A stretch of 64,000 nt of DNA from a virus, in IMG/VR virus record IMGVR_UViG_3300042400_001600, positions 1-64,000 of that record, one strand, 5' to 3'. The stretch's first letter is position 1. Each line of letters opens with the position of its first letter. The position numbers and the translations under genes are program-made. The notes under the pieces were generated by a model. The model was given only the letters and a program-made list of their open reading frames with translations, did not search any database and was not told the origin of the DNA. Below, in pieces: positions 39,790 to 48,689 of the stretch.

Positions 39790-42654
39790 TTAGGCGACGA
39801 TGACCGTGGTGAGTGTGCGGTCCTGGTCAAAGTTGATGATGGTCTCCGCAATGTTGAACGGCAGAGCGACAACCGCGGTGAAGGTGATTTTGACGCGATC
39901 CTTGATGATGGGATTCGGGGTAATCTTCAGACTGTTGAAGCTGACCAGCAGCGGGCCGGCCTGCACCCCGTAATCGGACTGCGTATTGGCGTTCAACTCA
40001 TCTTGCAGCGCATTGCGCAGATCCACGAGTGTGGCGTTGGTGACGTTACGTTTGCCGATGTAGGCGTCGACGATGGCGTCAATTCGGAAGGACAGATAAT
40101 CCGCGACCACGCCAATGGAATCCTCGTAAGCCAGCGCCCCGTTGGCGCTGTCTGTGGTGAGCTGATGACGGATGTAAATCGCGCCGCTCTCCGCATCCTG
40201 CGTGATGATCATGGTGCCATCGGCTGCCACGGCATCCAGCGTGTCGTCGTCGTAGCGCAGGCTCATGGCCGGGGCCGCGTCGAAGGTGCTGACTTCCGTG
40301 CGGGTCAGGCCCTGCTGCGGAAGCATGGCGCAGCGTAGGCCGGCGATGTGGGCCGCCGCGTAGCGATTGGGGATGATGACGCCATTTGCGGTGCCATTCT
40401 CCGTCCAGACATTTACGGCCCGGCGATTGCCAATGAGCTTCGAGTGGTTGCGGACGTAAAGGGCCTGACTGGCTGGCGTGTCAGCATACCAGATCTCAAT
40501 GACGACCGCGGCACCCACCGGGCTTCCGGGACCGGATTGAAGGACGAGTTCGGTGGCGCTGATGACGGAATCCACCAGGTAGGACGTACCGGCGACGATG
40601 AGTTTGACGATATCCCCGCTGGCGAGTCCGAGCAGCGTAAAATCCACGCCGGCAGTGGCGGTGGTCACCAGCAAGTTGCCGCCACCATTGTAAGCACTGA
40701 CCGTCGCCGTGACATTGCCGGAGGTTCCGGTCCTGAGCGCGACGTAAGAGCCGGGGCTGTCCGTGCCGACGTAGCAGCGACGGAAGCGTTTCTTGGTCGG
40801 GCCGGATGTGGTGGTGCAATGAGTGGCGACGGCCTGCTGGATGGTCACATCCGTGGTCATCGGCGCAATGGCGTAAACCAGCTTGGTCGTCTGAATCTTT
40901 GCAAGCGCCGTATTGTAATCGGCGAGCGTGGTGCCGCCGGTGCGCAGGACGTAGCCCGAGACAGCGCCAAGAGTGCCGTTGAGCATTTCATTCGCACCCA
41001 TGGCCAAATCGTTATCCACGTCCACAGTGCCAAGCAGCGTCGTGATGTCGTCGGTGCTCGCAATTGCAATACGACCTTCGCCGTATGCGGGCGGCTGGAG
41101 GGAACGCTGCCAGACCGACAGGGTGCCGACGTCGTCCACAAACGGAACCCACTCATAACCCGTGGATCGGGTGCTGAGGTAATGGGACAACCCGGAGTCA
41201 ATGGTCACCCCATCTTCGAGGTCCGCAACCCATGCGACATCATCGGCCGCCGCGGTGGAAAGAATCTCACCGGTGACGGGGAGGCGGAATTCCACCTCCA
41301 CGTGCGTCGCGTAATTGGTGAACACCGTGGCGTCCACAGCCGGACCATCGAGCACCACCTTGTCGAAGACTGTGGTCGAGGGCGCCTCCGCGACGCAATT
41401 GACGTAATAGACATCACCCACGCGCATGCCGCCCTGCGGGCACACGCCGAGCGAGAGATCGAATTTCATCTGCAGACCGGAGGTGCCGAGATCGAACAGC
41501 GTGTTGTCCGTCAATGTGACCGAAGCCGGGGCATCAAGGCCCGCGGTGTCGCTGATGCGGACCACCGCACCGGTGGCGACGGGAGCGCCGGAATTGTAGG
41601 TGCCGGTCGTGACTTCGATGAGGTAGGTGGTGTCCGCCGTGCCGGTGTAGGTTCCGGTCACGGGAGCCGTGGCAGTACTGACGCGGGTGTATTGGCTGGT
41701 GACGGTGAAGGTGTAAACCCAACCCAAAGTAAGGGAGCTAGTCGTCTCGGTGTGATCCAGCTTCACGGTGAGCCCGGCCATGATGTTGCTGGACCCGCTG
41801 TTGGTGAATGTATGGAAACCCGCGTTTGCGCTGGTGGATGTGAGGGTGCCGCCGTAGCGTCCGCTGGCTGATGTCACCGTCACGACTGCGGTCGTGTTGT
41901 TGCCGCCGGTGGTGACCGTCAGCGTGAATGTCTCGCCGTAGGCTCCATTGAGAAGCGCGCCCTGGAGGGTGCCTTGGAAATCATCCGGGTTGGTGACGAT
42001 CAGCGCCACGCCGTTGTCCTCAGTGCCAACATCCTGACTGCCGGGAGCAGTGAGGCAGGTGTAGTGCGAGGCTGCGGCCGTCGCCGGATTGTAGGTGCTG
42101 CCGCTCATGTAACCATTATCGTTGTCCGGCGTATTGACGCCGAAGGTGGCGGCGGTCGTCTTGCCAAGCAAGCCGGTGACTGTGCGCTTGATCGTACCGT
42201 AGGCGGAGGTGACGTAGGCGATGTCGCCGACGGCCACGGGGCGGTCTTTCAGCTTGGCGCACAGAGTGCCGCCGCTGACATCCGCTGCCGTCATCTTCAG
42301 TGTCTGGGTATTGGAGGCATCGAGAACCTGGAAATACTCGGAGTCGCCGGTGAGGATCGTCGCGAGCGAAGCTTCGAGGCCGTTGCCGAAAAGCCGGGTG
42401 TAGGCCAAATCAGGAATCTCCGTGCCGGGTAGATTGGTGGTGACGCCCGCCGCATTGCTGTATTGCCACGGAATGACCTGGGCGCCGGAGGCCGCCGCGT
42501 ACGTGTATGCGGGCACCGTCTCCTTGCCAAATCGGCTGAGGCGGTATTGCGGGCCAATGACCAGCGGATTGAGAATGGCGGTCGCCGGCGAACTGACATT
42601 GGTCAGGAACTGCTTCAGCGTGGATTGTGGGTGGACGTAGTTGGCGATCGACAT
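39790..42654 (-). CDS. Tail sheath protein
   Basis: 954 aa, longer than most sheaths (400-700 aa). The N-terminus (HPQSTLKQFLTNVSSPATAILNPLVIGPQYR) and C-terminus (YLSFRIDAIVDAYIGKRNVTNATLVDLRNALQDELNANTQ ... KITPNPIIKDRVKITFTAVVALPFNIAETIINFDQ) show the conserved sheath pattern. The middle carries Thr/Gly-rich beta repeats (VTGTYTGTADTTYLIEVTTGTY), probably extra domains on the outside. It makes the tail contractile. Confidence 0.88.
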   Translation of the reverse strand: MSIANYVHPQSTLKQFLTNVSSPATAILNPLVIGPQYRLSRFGKETVPAYTYAAASGAQVIPWQYSNAAGVTTNLPGTEIPDLAYTRLFGNGLEASLATILTGDSEYFQVLDASNTQTLKMTAADVSGGTLCAKLKDRPVAVGDIAYVTSAYGTIKRTVTGLLGKTTAATFGVNTPDNDNGYMSGSTYNPATAAASHYTCLTAPGSQDVGTEDNGVALIVTNPDDFQGTLQGALLNGAYGETFTLTVTTGGNNTTAVVTVTSASGRYGGTLTSTSANAGFHTFTNSGSSNIMAGLTVKLDHTETTSSLTLGWVYTFTVTSQYTRVSTATAPVTGTYTGTADTTYLIEVTTGTYNSGAPVATGAVVRISDTAGLDAPASVTLTDNTLFDLGTSGLQMKFDLSLGVCPQGGMRVGDVYYVNCVAEAPSTTVFDKVVLDGPAVDATVFTNYATHVEVEFRLPVTGEILSTAAADDVAWVADLEDGVTIDSGLSHYLSTRSTGYEWVPFVDDVGTLSVWQRSLQPPAYGEGRIAIASTDDITTLLGTVDVDNDLAMGANEMLNGTLGAVSGYVLRTGGTTLADYNTALAKIQTTKLVYAIAPMTTDVTIQQAVATHCTTTSGPTKKRFRRCYVGTDSPGSYVALRTGTSGNVTATVSAYNGGGNLLVTTATAGVDFTLLGLASGDIVKLIVAGTSYLVDSVISATELVLQSGPGSPVGAAVVIEIWYADTPASQALYVRNHSKLIGNRRAVNVWTENGTANGVIIPNRYAAAHIAGLRCAMLPQQGLTRTEVSTFDAAPAMSLRYDDDTLDAVAADGTMIITQDAESGAIYIRHQLTTDSANGALAYEDSIGVVADYLSFRIDAIVDAYIGKRNVTNATLVDLRNALQDELNANTQSDYGVQAGPLLVSFNSLKITPNPIIKDRVKITFTAVVALPFNIAETIINFDQDRTLTTVIVA

Positions 42655-42672
42655 TGGAGTGGAGTGATAATG

Positions 42673-43332
42673 CTAGGTTGCGGACGAAAGGTCAATACCG
42701 TCGGCTTCGATGGTGGCAGATTGATCCACCTTCTTGAGTCGGTGGCTGTGGGTGAGAACGGTCATCGCATGACTGTAAATGATCGTCCCCTTCAAGTCCA
42801 CGCGATAGAACATTTGTCCGCCTTCCACTTTTTCCAAATGGGGCTCGGCCAAATCCGCGATGTGGAAGAATTGCAATTGCAGACGGTGCATCAGCATAGA
42901 GCGGATGCCGGTGAAAAATGAAAGCGTGGTCTCGGCGAGATTGGCGGCCAAATCCGCGGTACGTGCGCAATGGGCCCAAATCAAAGGGGCACTGGCGGTG
43001 CAAATGGAATTCTCGCCCGAGTAGTCCTCGTTGAAGCCGGCATGGTCGTTCACCACCGTCTGCTGAAAATCCGTGCTGCCCAGTCCGTAGTGGATTGCCG
43101 GCAATTTACCGGCGACATCCTTCGGGTCGTAATTAAAATGCAGACCGATATGCAGTTTGCGATCATCGGCCTTGGGAGCCCAAAGGCAGTCCTTCAAATC
43201 CTCTTCCAGCAATCCGAAGTTGGCCGGGTGGGAATAATGCAGCTGCGTGAGGAGCAGGAACATGCGCCTCAGATTTACCGCGGTCAACGGCTGTCCGGCG
43301 AGCACTTCCCATTCTTCGAGTTCGGTAAGCAT
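42673..43332 (-). CDS. Neck/tail-terminator-region protein, 219 aa
   Basis: MLTELEEWEVLAGQPLTAVNLRRMFLLLTQLHYS; alpha/beta with AETTLSFFTGIRSMLMHRLQLQFFHIADLAEPHLEKVEGGQMFYRVDLKGTIIYSHAM. It lies just before the sheath gene in transcript order, where neck or tail-completion proteins occur. Not identified further. Confidence 0.6.
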   Translation of the reverse strand: MLTELEEWEVLAGQPLTAVNLRRMFLLLTQLHYSHPANFGLLEEDLKDCLWAPKADDRKLHIGLHFNYDPKDVAGKLPAIHYGLGSTDFQQTVVNDHAGFNEDYSGENSICTASAPLIWAHCARTADLAANLAETTLSFFTGIRSMLMHRLQLQFFHIADLAEPHLEKVEGGQMFYRVDLKGTIIYSHAMTVLTHSHRLKKVDQSATIEADGIDLSSAT

Positions 43333-43335
43333 AGG

Positions 43336-44163
43336 TCAGAGCGGTTGATACATCCTCGGCGGCATCTCGGGCAGCGGGACCAGGTAGCGATCATCGTTTT
43401 TCTGGATGGGGTTCAATGTGACCTCGTAGCCAATTGGGAGGATGCTGCGAAACAGGAATGGTTGAATGACTTCACCAATTACAAAACGCTCATCCATCCG
43501 CGGGAATACGACCATGTAGTTTGGCATCGGTCGCGGAAAGGCGAGCATCCTGCCGTTTACCTGCTGCGTGTCCGAGGTGCCGCCGCCGTCCGGATCTTTG
43601 ACGAAACCCGTGACCATGCTGCCCATGCGCATCACCCAGGTGACGGCCGGTGCGCCGAAGCCGCCCACAAAGGCCTCTCCGTAGCTTTCCTTTCCTGGCA
43701 CCTGCATGCCGGTGCTGCGCATCTGGTAGGTCTCGAAATCAAATCCAGGGGCAGGCAGGCCATGCGTCAGCGGAGCAAAGATGAATACTGGTTCGCCGTT
43801 ACCTCCGCGCATATTTCGCAATTCCGCCATCATGATGTCGCGGACAATGATTTGCTCCTTTGGGGTGATGGTTATATTTAGGCTGATGATGGGTGAATCA
43901 AATTGCTGACCATCCGCCAATTCCAGCAGCAGCCGGTAATGAATGGCTCCCAGATTCGTATTGAGGATGAACTCCCCGCGATCCACATAATATCCCACGG
44001 AAGCCGGCGTTCCCGCGTCACGAATCAATTGCCACGGAGGCAGGCCCGAGATGGACCGGTAGATGTACACCTGCCCGCGCTGAGCCGCCGCCGGGACATT
44101 CCAGGTGATGGCGCAGGTGTGGCGTCCGTAACCGGGTTGGATGCTGACGGCATTGAACTGCAT
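43336..44163 (-). CDS. Neck-region structural protein, 275 aa
   Basis: Begins with a fibronectin III-like beta segment (VSIQPGYGRHTCAITWNVP ... GQVYIYRSISGLPPWQLIRDAGTPASVGYYVDRG), then a second domain with GFDFETYQMRSTGMQVPGKESYGEAFVGGF. Ig/FN3-like domains are common on phage virion surfaces. Position before the sheath suggests a neck or collar role. Confidence 0.6.
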   Translation of the reverse strand: MQFNAVSIQPGYGRHTCAITWNVPAAAQRGQVYIYRSISGLPPWQLIRDAGTPASVGYYVDRGEFILNTNLGAIHYRLLLELADGQQFDSPIISLNITITPKEQIIVRDIMMAELRNMRGGNGEPVFIFAPLTHGLPAPGFDFETYQMRSTGMQVPGKESYGEAFVGGFGAPAVTWVMRMGSMVTGFVKDPDGGGTSDTQQVNGRMLAFPRPMPNYMVVFPRMDERFVIGEVIQPFLFRSILPIGYEVTLNPIQKNDDRYLVPLPEMPPRMYQPL

Positions 44164-44169
44164 GGTGAA

Positions 44170-44898
44170 TTACCCAACCCGCCCGGACATCAGTGTGTAA
44201 TTGGCAAGGCGCTTGTGCTGTTTTGCGACACCGAAAAAGCGCTCGTTGAACATTTTGATGGCTCCCTCGTAATGCGCAATCCGCCGGGCTGCGATATCCA
44301 CTTCAACGCTGCCGGCCTTGTAAGGCACATCATGCCGCTTTTCGTGCTGCAGCGCGCGCAGGTAGAGGAAATAGGCAATGCCGTCGAAGAACAGGTTGGA
44401 ATTCTTTGGCAGCGCAGTGGGGCGCACATTGCTGATCCGCGGAGGGAGTCCGTTGTATTCGCGGGCGCATGCCTGCATGGCGGAGAGGATGGCCTTGGGT
44501 GCGAAGTCGTAGTCCACCTTCCCGAGCATGCCCTGCTCGGTGTCGTAATCCTCCACGTATTCGCGCACCTCCTGCTCGGTGATGTAGCAGGAGGAGCAGG
44601 AGACCGCCTCTGGCGTGCTGGTCGTTACCGATGGCGTCGCCGGTAGATCGACTGGTCCTTCGGCCTCATACGCCAGCTTGTAATTGGCAGTGTCGGGAGG
44701 CGCGCTGAGTTGATACGTGAACCCGCTCAGTGTGATCCCTGTGATGAGGCAGAACAGGATCAGCTTCGGATTATCAGCCGATGTGTTTTGTATGCTGGGC
44801 GAATCAATTACCGGCAGCGCCACAAACGACAGCGGGAAAGTCACGGACCCGGTGGTCTCCGCGATGGCAAGGCTGACGGTGCCGGTTTGCGAGGCCAT
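44170..44898 (-). CDS. Neck-region protein, 242 aa
   Basis: First 90 residues beta-rich (VSLAIAETTGSVTFPLSFVALPVI), a Cys pair CSSC near residue 100, then an all-helical domain (TEQEVREYVEDYDTEQG ... APKAILSAMQACAREYNGLPPRI ... FFDGIAYFLYLRALQHEKRHDVPYKAGSVEVDIAARRIAHYEGAIKMF). The helical part resembles head-tail connector proteins of the gp6/gp15 kind in layout. Probable connector; inference from place and fold. Confidence 0.6.
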   Translation of the reverse strand: MASQTGTVSLAIAETTGSVTFPLSFVALPVIDSPSIQNTSADNPKLILFCLITGITLSGFTYQLSAPPDTANYKLAYEAEGPVDLPATPSVTTSTPEAVSCSSCYITEQEVREYVEDYDTEQGMLGKVDYDFAPKAILSAMQACAREYNGLPPRISNVRPTALPKNSNLFFDGIAYFLYLRALQHEKRHDVPYKAGSVEVDIAARRIAHYEGAIKMFNERFFGVAKQHKRLANYTLMSGRVG

Positions 44899-44903
44899 GT
44901 GAC

Positions 44904-45230
44904 TTAGGCAGCGGACGGAAACTGCAATTGCGCCAACATGGAAGCGGCGGAATCAATCTCCCTTCGGTTGTTGGATTCCGTGTGGGAAAACAGACGGTCC
45001 ATAAATTTGACCGCGGAAGTCTTCGTTGTCGTCGGCACCTTGAAACTGACACCACCGTTCATCGCCGATTTGAATCCATCCCGATAAGCAGGAGATTCCG
45101 CAAACAGCTCCTCCCGCTGCCTGGTTTGCAGCAGTGTCGCGGAGGCGTCGGCGTCGAGATTCAAATCAGCGCAGGTTTTGATGAAGCCTTCCATGTAGGC
45201 ATTTGAGCAGGTCACTGGGAATTGATTCAT
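44904..45230 (-). CDS. Hypothetical protein with KxA motif, 108 aa
   Basis: MNQFPVTCSNAYMEGFIKTCADLNLDADASATLLQTRQ; helical, contains FKSAMNG. The middle TCADLNL...LLQTRQREELFAESPAYRDGF recalls small head or scaffold-associated proteins. It lies just after the major capsid terminator in transcript order. Confidence 0.55.
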   Translation of the reverse strand: MNQFPVTCSNAYMEGFIKTCADLNLDADASATLLQTRQREELFAESPAYRDGFKSAMNGGVSFKVPTTTKTSAVKFMDRLFSHTESNNRREIDSAASMLAQLQFPSAA

Positions 45231-45272
45231 GGGGTGAGTGTAATTGGTTCGGGAGAAAAGACAATGCTGGGC

Positions 45273-45313
45273 AAAAACAAAACCGCCGGCTCCCTTTCGA
45301 GAACCGGCGGTTT
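45273..45313 (-). terminator. Rho-independent terminator after the major capsid gene
   Basis: AAACCGCCGG and CCGGCGGTTT, a perfect 10-bp stem with a 14-nt loop; minus-strand T-run TTTTGTTTTT follows. It starts 24 nt after the capsid stop. Confidence 0.92.
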
Positions 45314-45336
45314 GTGAATTATTTTCTGCGCTTCTG

Positions 45337-46287
45337 CTACAGAACGTGAGTGGACTTGCTCACGCCCTTCACGTTTGCGATCGTAAGGCCGATGACCTCC
45401 ATCGCTTGCATCGTGAGGATGTGCTTCTCCTTCTTCACGTAGGTCGTGATATCCTGCAGACGATATGCACGGCCCAGGTAGCCCGGCTCGGCGAACTTGT
45501 ACACCACGTAGTCGGGAACGATCGTGCTCTTGATCGTCGCGATGTGCGGGATGTTCCAAATGCTGTACTCTTCGAGCGCTTCGAGGCCCTTGAGGACAAA
45601 CTTCTCCGAGAGGTCACCACCGGCTTCGTCACGACGCCATTTCAGGAATTGTCTGGACGAAAATCTATTGGTGACCCAACAGCCATTATTGAGCGACATA
45701 TTCTCCAATTCGGAGATGTTGTCCACGTAGAGTTCGCGGCTGATACGGCCGAGACGCTCGAAGTTCTGCTGGAGACCCGACGCGCCGACGCCCGAGGGGC
45801 TGCCGACGATCTGGTCCACAGTGCCGAAGAACTTGCTGTCTTCCTTCGTGTGGATCTCCTTCAGCGCATTGGCCGTGGTGATCTCACGAATGTCAGTCTT
45901 GTAGTTCATCAGCTCGAACGTGTTCTTTTGGAACTCGTTGGTCTGGACGACGTAGAAGATGACAGCGAATTTTTCCCCGCGGAAGAATTCAGTATCACCG
46001 GTGTCGTCGAAGTTCACCGCGGACGAGCCGAGGATGTCACCTTCCATCTCTTCGATGATCCAGGGCTTGCTGTCCGCGTAGAGGCTGTCGCTCAGATTGC
46101 TCTGATTGACGTCCTCGAACGGAAGCACGCGGCGCTGGATTCCGTTTTCACGGAGCTTGCGGCGGATGAGGCGCGAAGAAAGGTCGGACGCCGTCTTGAG
46201 CTGCCCTTCGGGCGCGCGGACGATGGCATCGACGAGTTCCTCGTTGAGAACTTCGGGTTCCTGAATCTGGTCTTGATTGATATTCAT
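45337..46287 (-). CDS. Major capsid protein (HK97-fold candidate)
   Basis: 316 aa. LPFEDVNQSNLSDSLYADSKPWIIEEME, a glycine-poor alpha/beta body and a C-terminal part GYLGRAYRLQDITTYVKKEKHILTMQAMEVIGLTIANVKGVSK look like the P and A domains of HK97-type capsid proteins of large myoviruses. One KxA site, LKTAS at residues 30-34, would release a 33-residue propeptide and leave about 283 aa. Neighbours are a scaffold-like gene, a protease gene and a strong terminator. AAGGAAAA lies 13 nt before the ATG. Confidence 0.8.
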   Translation of the reverse strand: MNINQDQIQEPEVLNEELVDAIVRAPEGQLKTASDLSSRLIRRKLRENGIQRRVLPFEDVNQSNLSDSLYADSKPWIIEEMEGDILGSSAVNFDDTGDTEFFRGEKFAVIFYVVQTNEFQKNTFELMNYKTDIREITTANALKEIHTKEDSKFFGTVDQIVGSPSGVGASGLQQNFERLGRISRELYVDNISELENMSLNNGCWVTNRFSSRQFLKWRRDEAGGDLSEKFVLKGLEALEEYSIWNIPHIATIKSTIVPDYVVYKFAEPGYLGRAYRLQDITTYVKKEKHILTMQAMEVIGLTIANVKGVSKSTHVL

Positions 46288-46311
46288 TGTGATATGTTTT
46301 CCTTAAAAAGA

Positions 46312-46866
46312 CTAGGCGGAGGCCCCGTTGGTTTCGAAGTTGGTGGCGATGGTCAGCACGAGGACCTGGCCGCTTCCATCCGGCGTGACGCCAGGATTGG
46401 AGGCTGCGATGTCCACAGGGCCGGTGCCGCGGGAAAGATACCCGAGGGTGGCGCGATCCGTGGTGAGGGCCGTGGTGACGTCTCCCGTGGTGCCGTCGGC
46501 CTTGAGGCGCACTCCGTGGGAGTAGGCGACCGTGTCGGGGCTGGCTTTGAAGAACGCGGTCTGCAGTTCGTTCTGATCGAGCGTGGAGACGCCGGTCAGA
46601 CCACCAGATGCGACGACATCGAAATCGTCAGAATCCTGATAGGCGAAGAAGGGGATCTGGGTCGAGGACGAGACCCCGATCTGCCAGACTTCTGCGCTGC
46701 TCACGATATTGACGCTGATCACCTGACCAGACGCGATGGTTAGCCCATTGGTGGGAAGCGATTTGTTGCGGTTGAGGCCCGGATTGAGCGGGTTCCAACC
46801 ACGCAGCATCTTCATGTGCGGTTTCGCGCTCTGAACGATGCCATAGGCGGGTACTGTTTGGCCCAT
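46312..46866 (-). CDS. Capsid decoration-like protein, 184 aa
   Basis: Beta-rich, Thr/Ser/Gly-rich: LTIASGQVISVNIVSSAEVWQIGVSSSTQIPFFAYQDSDDFDV ... VLVLTIATNFETNGASA. Located between the scaffold-like genes and the capsid gene, where decoration or stabilising proteins are usual. It lacks the KxA motif of its neighbours, as expected for a protein added outside the capsid. Inference. Confidence 0.6.
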   Translation of the reverse strand: MGQTVPAYGIVQSAKPHMKMLRGWNPLNPGLNRNKSLPTNGLTIASGQVISVNIVSSAEVWQIGVSSSTQIPFFAYQDSDDFDVVASGGLTGVSTLDQNELQTAFFKASPDTVAYSHGVRLKADGTTGDVTTALTTDRATLGYLSRGTGPVDIAASNPGVTPDGSGQVLVLTIATNFETNGASA

Positions 46867-46906
46867 AATGTTTTGTGCTTCTTGTTTTAGGTTTTGTGTT
46901 TACTGC

Positions 46907-47428
46907 TCACGCACCTTTGCGGACCATCTCAGACCAGTCCTCTTTGTCGGAGGCCTGGGCATTGACGGGCAGCGCGGATGCGCGTTTCACCGAACGTCCC
47001 GCTGTCGGGGCATTCGTCGAAAGATTTGCCGAGAGGTGCTGGAGCACATCGAGGGCGTAAGAGGGATCGGAACGGAGGCTGCCTGCCATCTTCACGGCGA
47101 AGTCGGGCGAGCAGAGATTGGCGGATTGCAATGCCGCCACGGTTTCGATGATGGCATTCTCCGAGAAGACATTCCGCGGCGCATTGTTTGCGCTGGCGAT
47201 CTTCTCCAGCCGCACCTTCTCCAATTCAATGACGCGACCATTGGCTTCCGCCAGCTTGGCGCGGACGCCGGACAATTCATTGCGCACGCCAGTCAATTCC
47301 TGGTCCTGTGCGGCAATGCGGGCCTCGGCGGCTTTCACCATACCAAGCACCTCGGCAACCTGCCCGAGGGATTCATCCACGATGTTGCGGACTTCCTCGT
47401 CTGGTAGTTGGGTATTCGGGTCGGACAT
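46907..47428 (-). CDS. Coiled-coil head protein, probable scaffold component, 173 aa
   Basis: Heptad-like helix over residues 20-80 (ARIAAQDQELTGVRNELSGVRAKLAEANGRVIELEKVRLEKIAS). KxA-type sites at VKAAEAR (K32) and SVKRASALP. C-terminal part is flexible. Coiled coil, acidic start and place before the capsid gene fit a scaffolding-core protein. Confidence 0.6.
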   Translation of the reverse strand: MSDPNTQLPDEEVRNIVDESLGQVAEVLGMVKAAEARIAAQDQELTGVRNELSGVRAKLAEANGRVIELEKVRLEKIASANNAPRNVFSENAIIETVAALQSANLCSPDFAVKMAGSLRSDPSYALDVLQHLSANLSTNAPTAGRSVKRASALPVNAQASDKEDWSEMVRKGA

Positions 47429-47449
47429 GGTGATTGTGAATGGAAAGGA

Positions 47450-48637
47450 TTAGCGTTTGATTCCGAGGAGGGCTGCGGCCTTTTTGGCGATCTCTTCGCC
47501 TTCGGGTTCCATGGCCTCTTCAGCGTCGCCTTCGGTCGGAGGAGGACCACCAGCGCCTGCGCCGGCATCCAGCGGAGGCGTGCCGCCTTCACCGCCACCA
47601 GCACCGCCCATGAGGGCCTCGACGACCTGCTGCGCCTCTTCCAGCGGAATCTTGCCTTCCTGGACGAGCTGTTCGAGGACGGCGATGATCTCCTCAGGAG
47701 ATGCCTGCGCCTCGGGCTCCGCTGCGCCGGGGAATTCCTCGGTCGGGATTGCCTCGGGGCCTGCCGCTTCCGGCGGCATACCAGCTTCCGGCGGCATACC
47801 GGCGGCCGATTTGGTCGTGCGGCTGAGAATGAAATCCGCATCGAGGATGCCCTGGTTGTAGGCGTCGTTCAATTCGGGATTGAGACCATTGCGCGCCGCC
47901 TCATGGGCATTGGCGAATTTGATGGCCTGCTTCTGGTCGGCGGGCGAGAGCTGGTCAAATGCCTGCTTGATCATTGCATTCTCGTAAGCGGCCTGCTTTT
48001 CCCACTGGTCCTGCTGACCGGCAGCTTCGATGAATTGCGCATGGGCGACGTAGGCGTTCTTGATAGCGCCGAGGGCCTCATCCGCGCCGAGCTTGCGCTC
48101 CATGGCTTCCTGCACACCGGCGAGCACTTCCTCATTCTCCAGCACGAAGCTGGCGAGCTTGAAATGGAATTGCGGGTCGCGGGGATTGATGAGGTTGTCC
48201 ACGGAACTGCCGGCGACCTTGGCGGCCGGAGCGGCGGCTGCGGAGGCCGCTGCGGTTTTGTTCATGAGGGCCGCTGCACGCTTTGCGAGTTCCGCGGCTT
48301 TGCCGGCGAGCTTCTTCGTATTGAAATCGGGGTTCGGGTCAATTGCGGGCTGTGTGGTTGTCGAAGGCACGTTCTCGCCAACCGACGAAGGCTTGGTGTC
48401 TTTGGTCGCAATGTCCGTCGGCGCTTTGCCCTGCTCGCCATCCCTCGGGAGCATCAGCTTCTTTTTGTCATCGCCGTCCTGCTTGGGGGCCGATGCGCTG
48501 CCTTCCGAGAAAATGGCATCAGTCGGACCCGAGTCCGGATTGGTGCCACCACCCATTGGGGAGCTGGCGGATTTGGGCTGCAAAAGCGCAGAAGCGTTTT
48601 TGACGAGGTCGGCGTAGGATTTAATGGCGGTGCTCAT
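47450..48637 (-). CDS. Scaffold-like head protein, acidic and Ala/Pro-rich, 395 aa
   Basis: Start at MSTAIKSYADLV (ATG 48637); 36 further codons are open upstream but look unlike coding sequence. KxA sites are dense: LVKNASALL (K13), KLAGKAAELAKRAAALMNKTAAAS, FKLASFVL, TTKSAAG and AKKAAALLG near the C-terminus. Two Pro/Glu/Ala-rich linkers (GMPPEAGMPPEAAGPE; GAGAGGPPPTEGDAEE). Between protease and capsid genes. A core scaffold that is cut up by the protease would look like this. Confidence 0.65.
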   Translation of the reverse strand: MSTAIKSYADLVKNASALLQPKSASSPMGGGTNPDSGPTDAIFSEGSASAPKQDGDDKKKLMLPRDGEQGKAPTDIATKDTKPSSVGENVPSTTTQPAIDPNPDFNTKKLAGKAAELAKRAAALMNKTAAASAAAAPAAKVAGSSVDNLINPRDPQFHFKLASFVLENEEVLAGVQEAMERKLGADEALGAIKNAYVAHAQFIEAAGQQDQWEKQAAYENAMIKQAFDQLSPADQKQAIKFANAHEAARNGLNPELNDAYNQGILDADFILSRTTKSAAGMPPEAGMPPEAAGPEAIPTEEFPGAAEPEAQASPEEIIAVLEQLVQEGKIPLEEAQQVVEALMGGAGGGEGGTPPLDAGAGAGGPPPTEGDAEEAMEPEGEEIAKKAAALLGIKR

Positions 48638-48689
48638 TGGATTGATTGGATTGGATGTTGAGTGATTTGGGATTTGATTGCAAGAAGGA

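Noticed and set aside
40348-41871. Long plus-strand open frame (507 aa) opposite the tail sheath
   Set aside because: It is the antisense of a well-supported sheath gene. The composition is shadow-like (rich in Arg, Gly, Val and His) with no domain.
45244-46743. Long plus-strand open frame (499 aa) opposite the capsid gene
   Set aside because: Runs through a terminator and the capsid gene; product has no recognisable motif and mirrors the codon bias of the real gene.
47408-48661. Plus-strand frame of 417 aa opposite the scaffold-like gene
   Set aside because: Antisense shadow of an Ala/Glu-rich gene; Gly/Arg/Cys-rich translation typical of such shadows.
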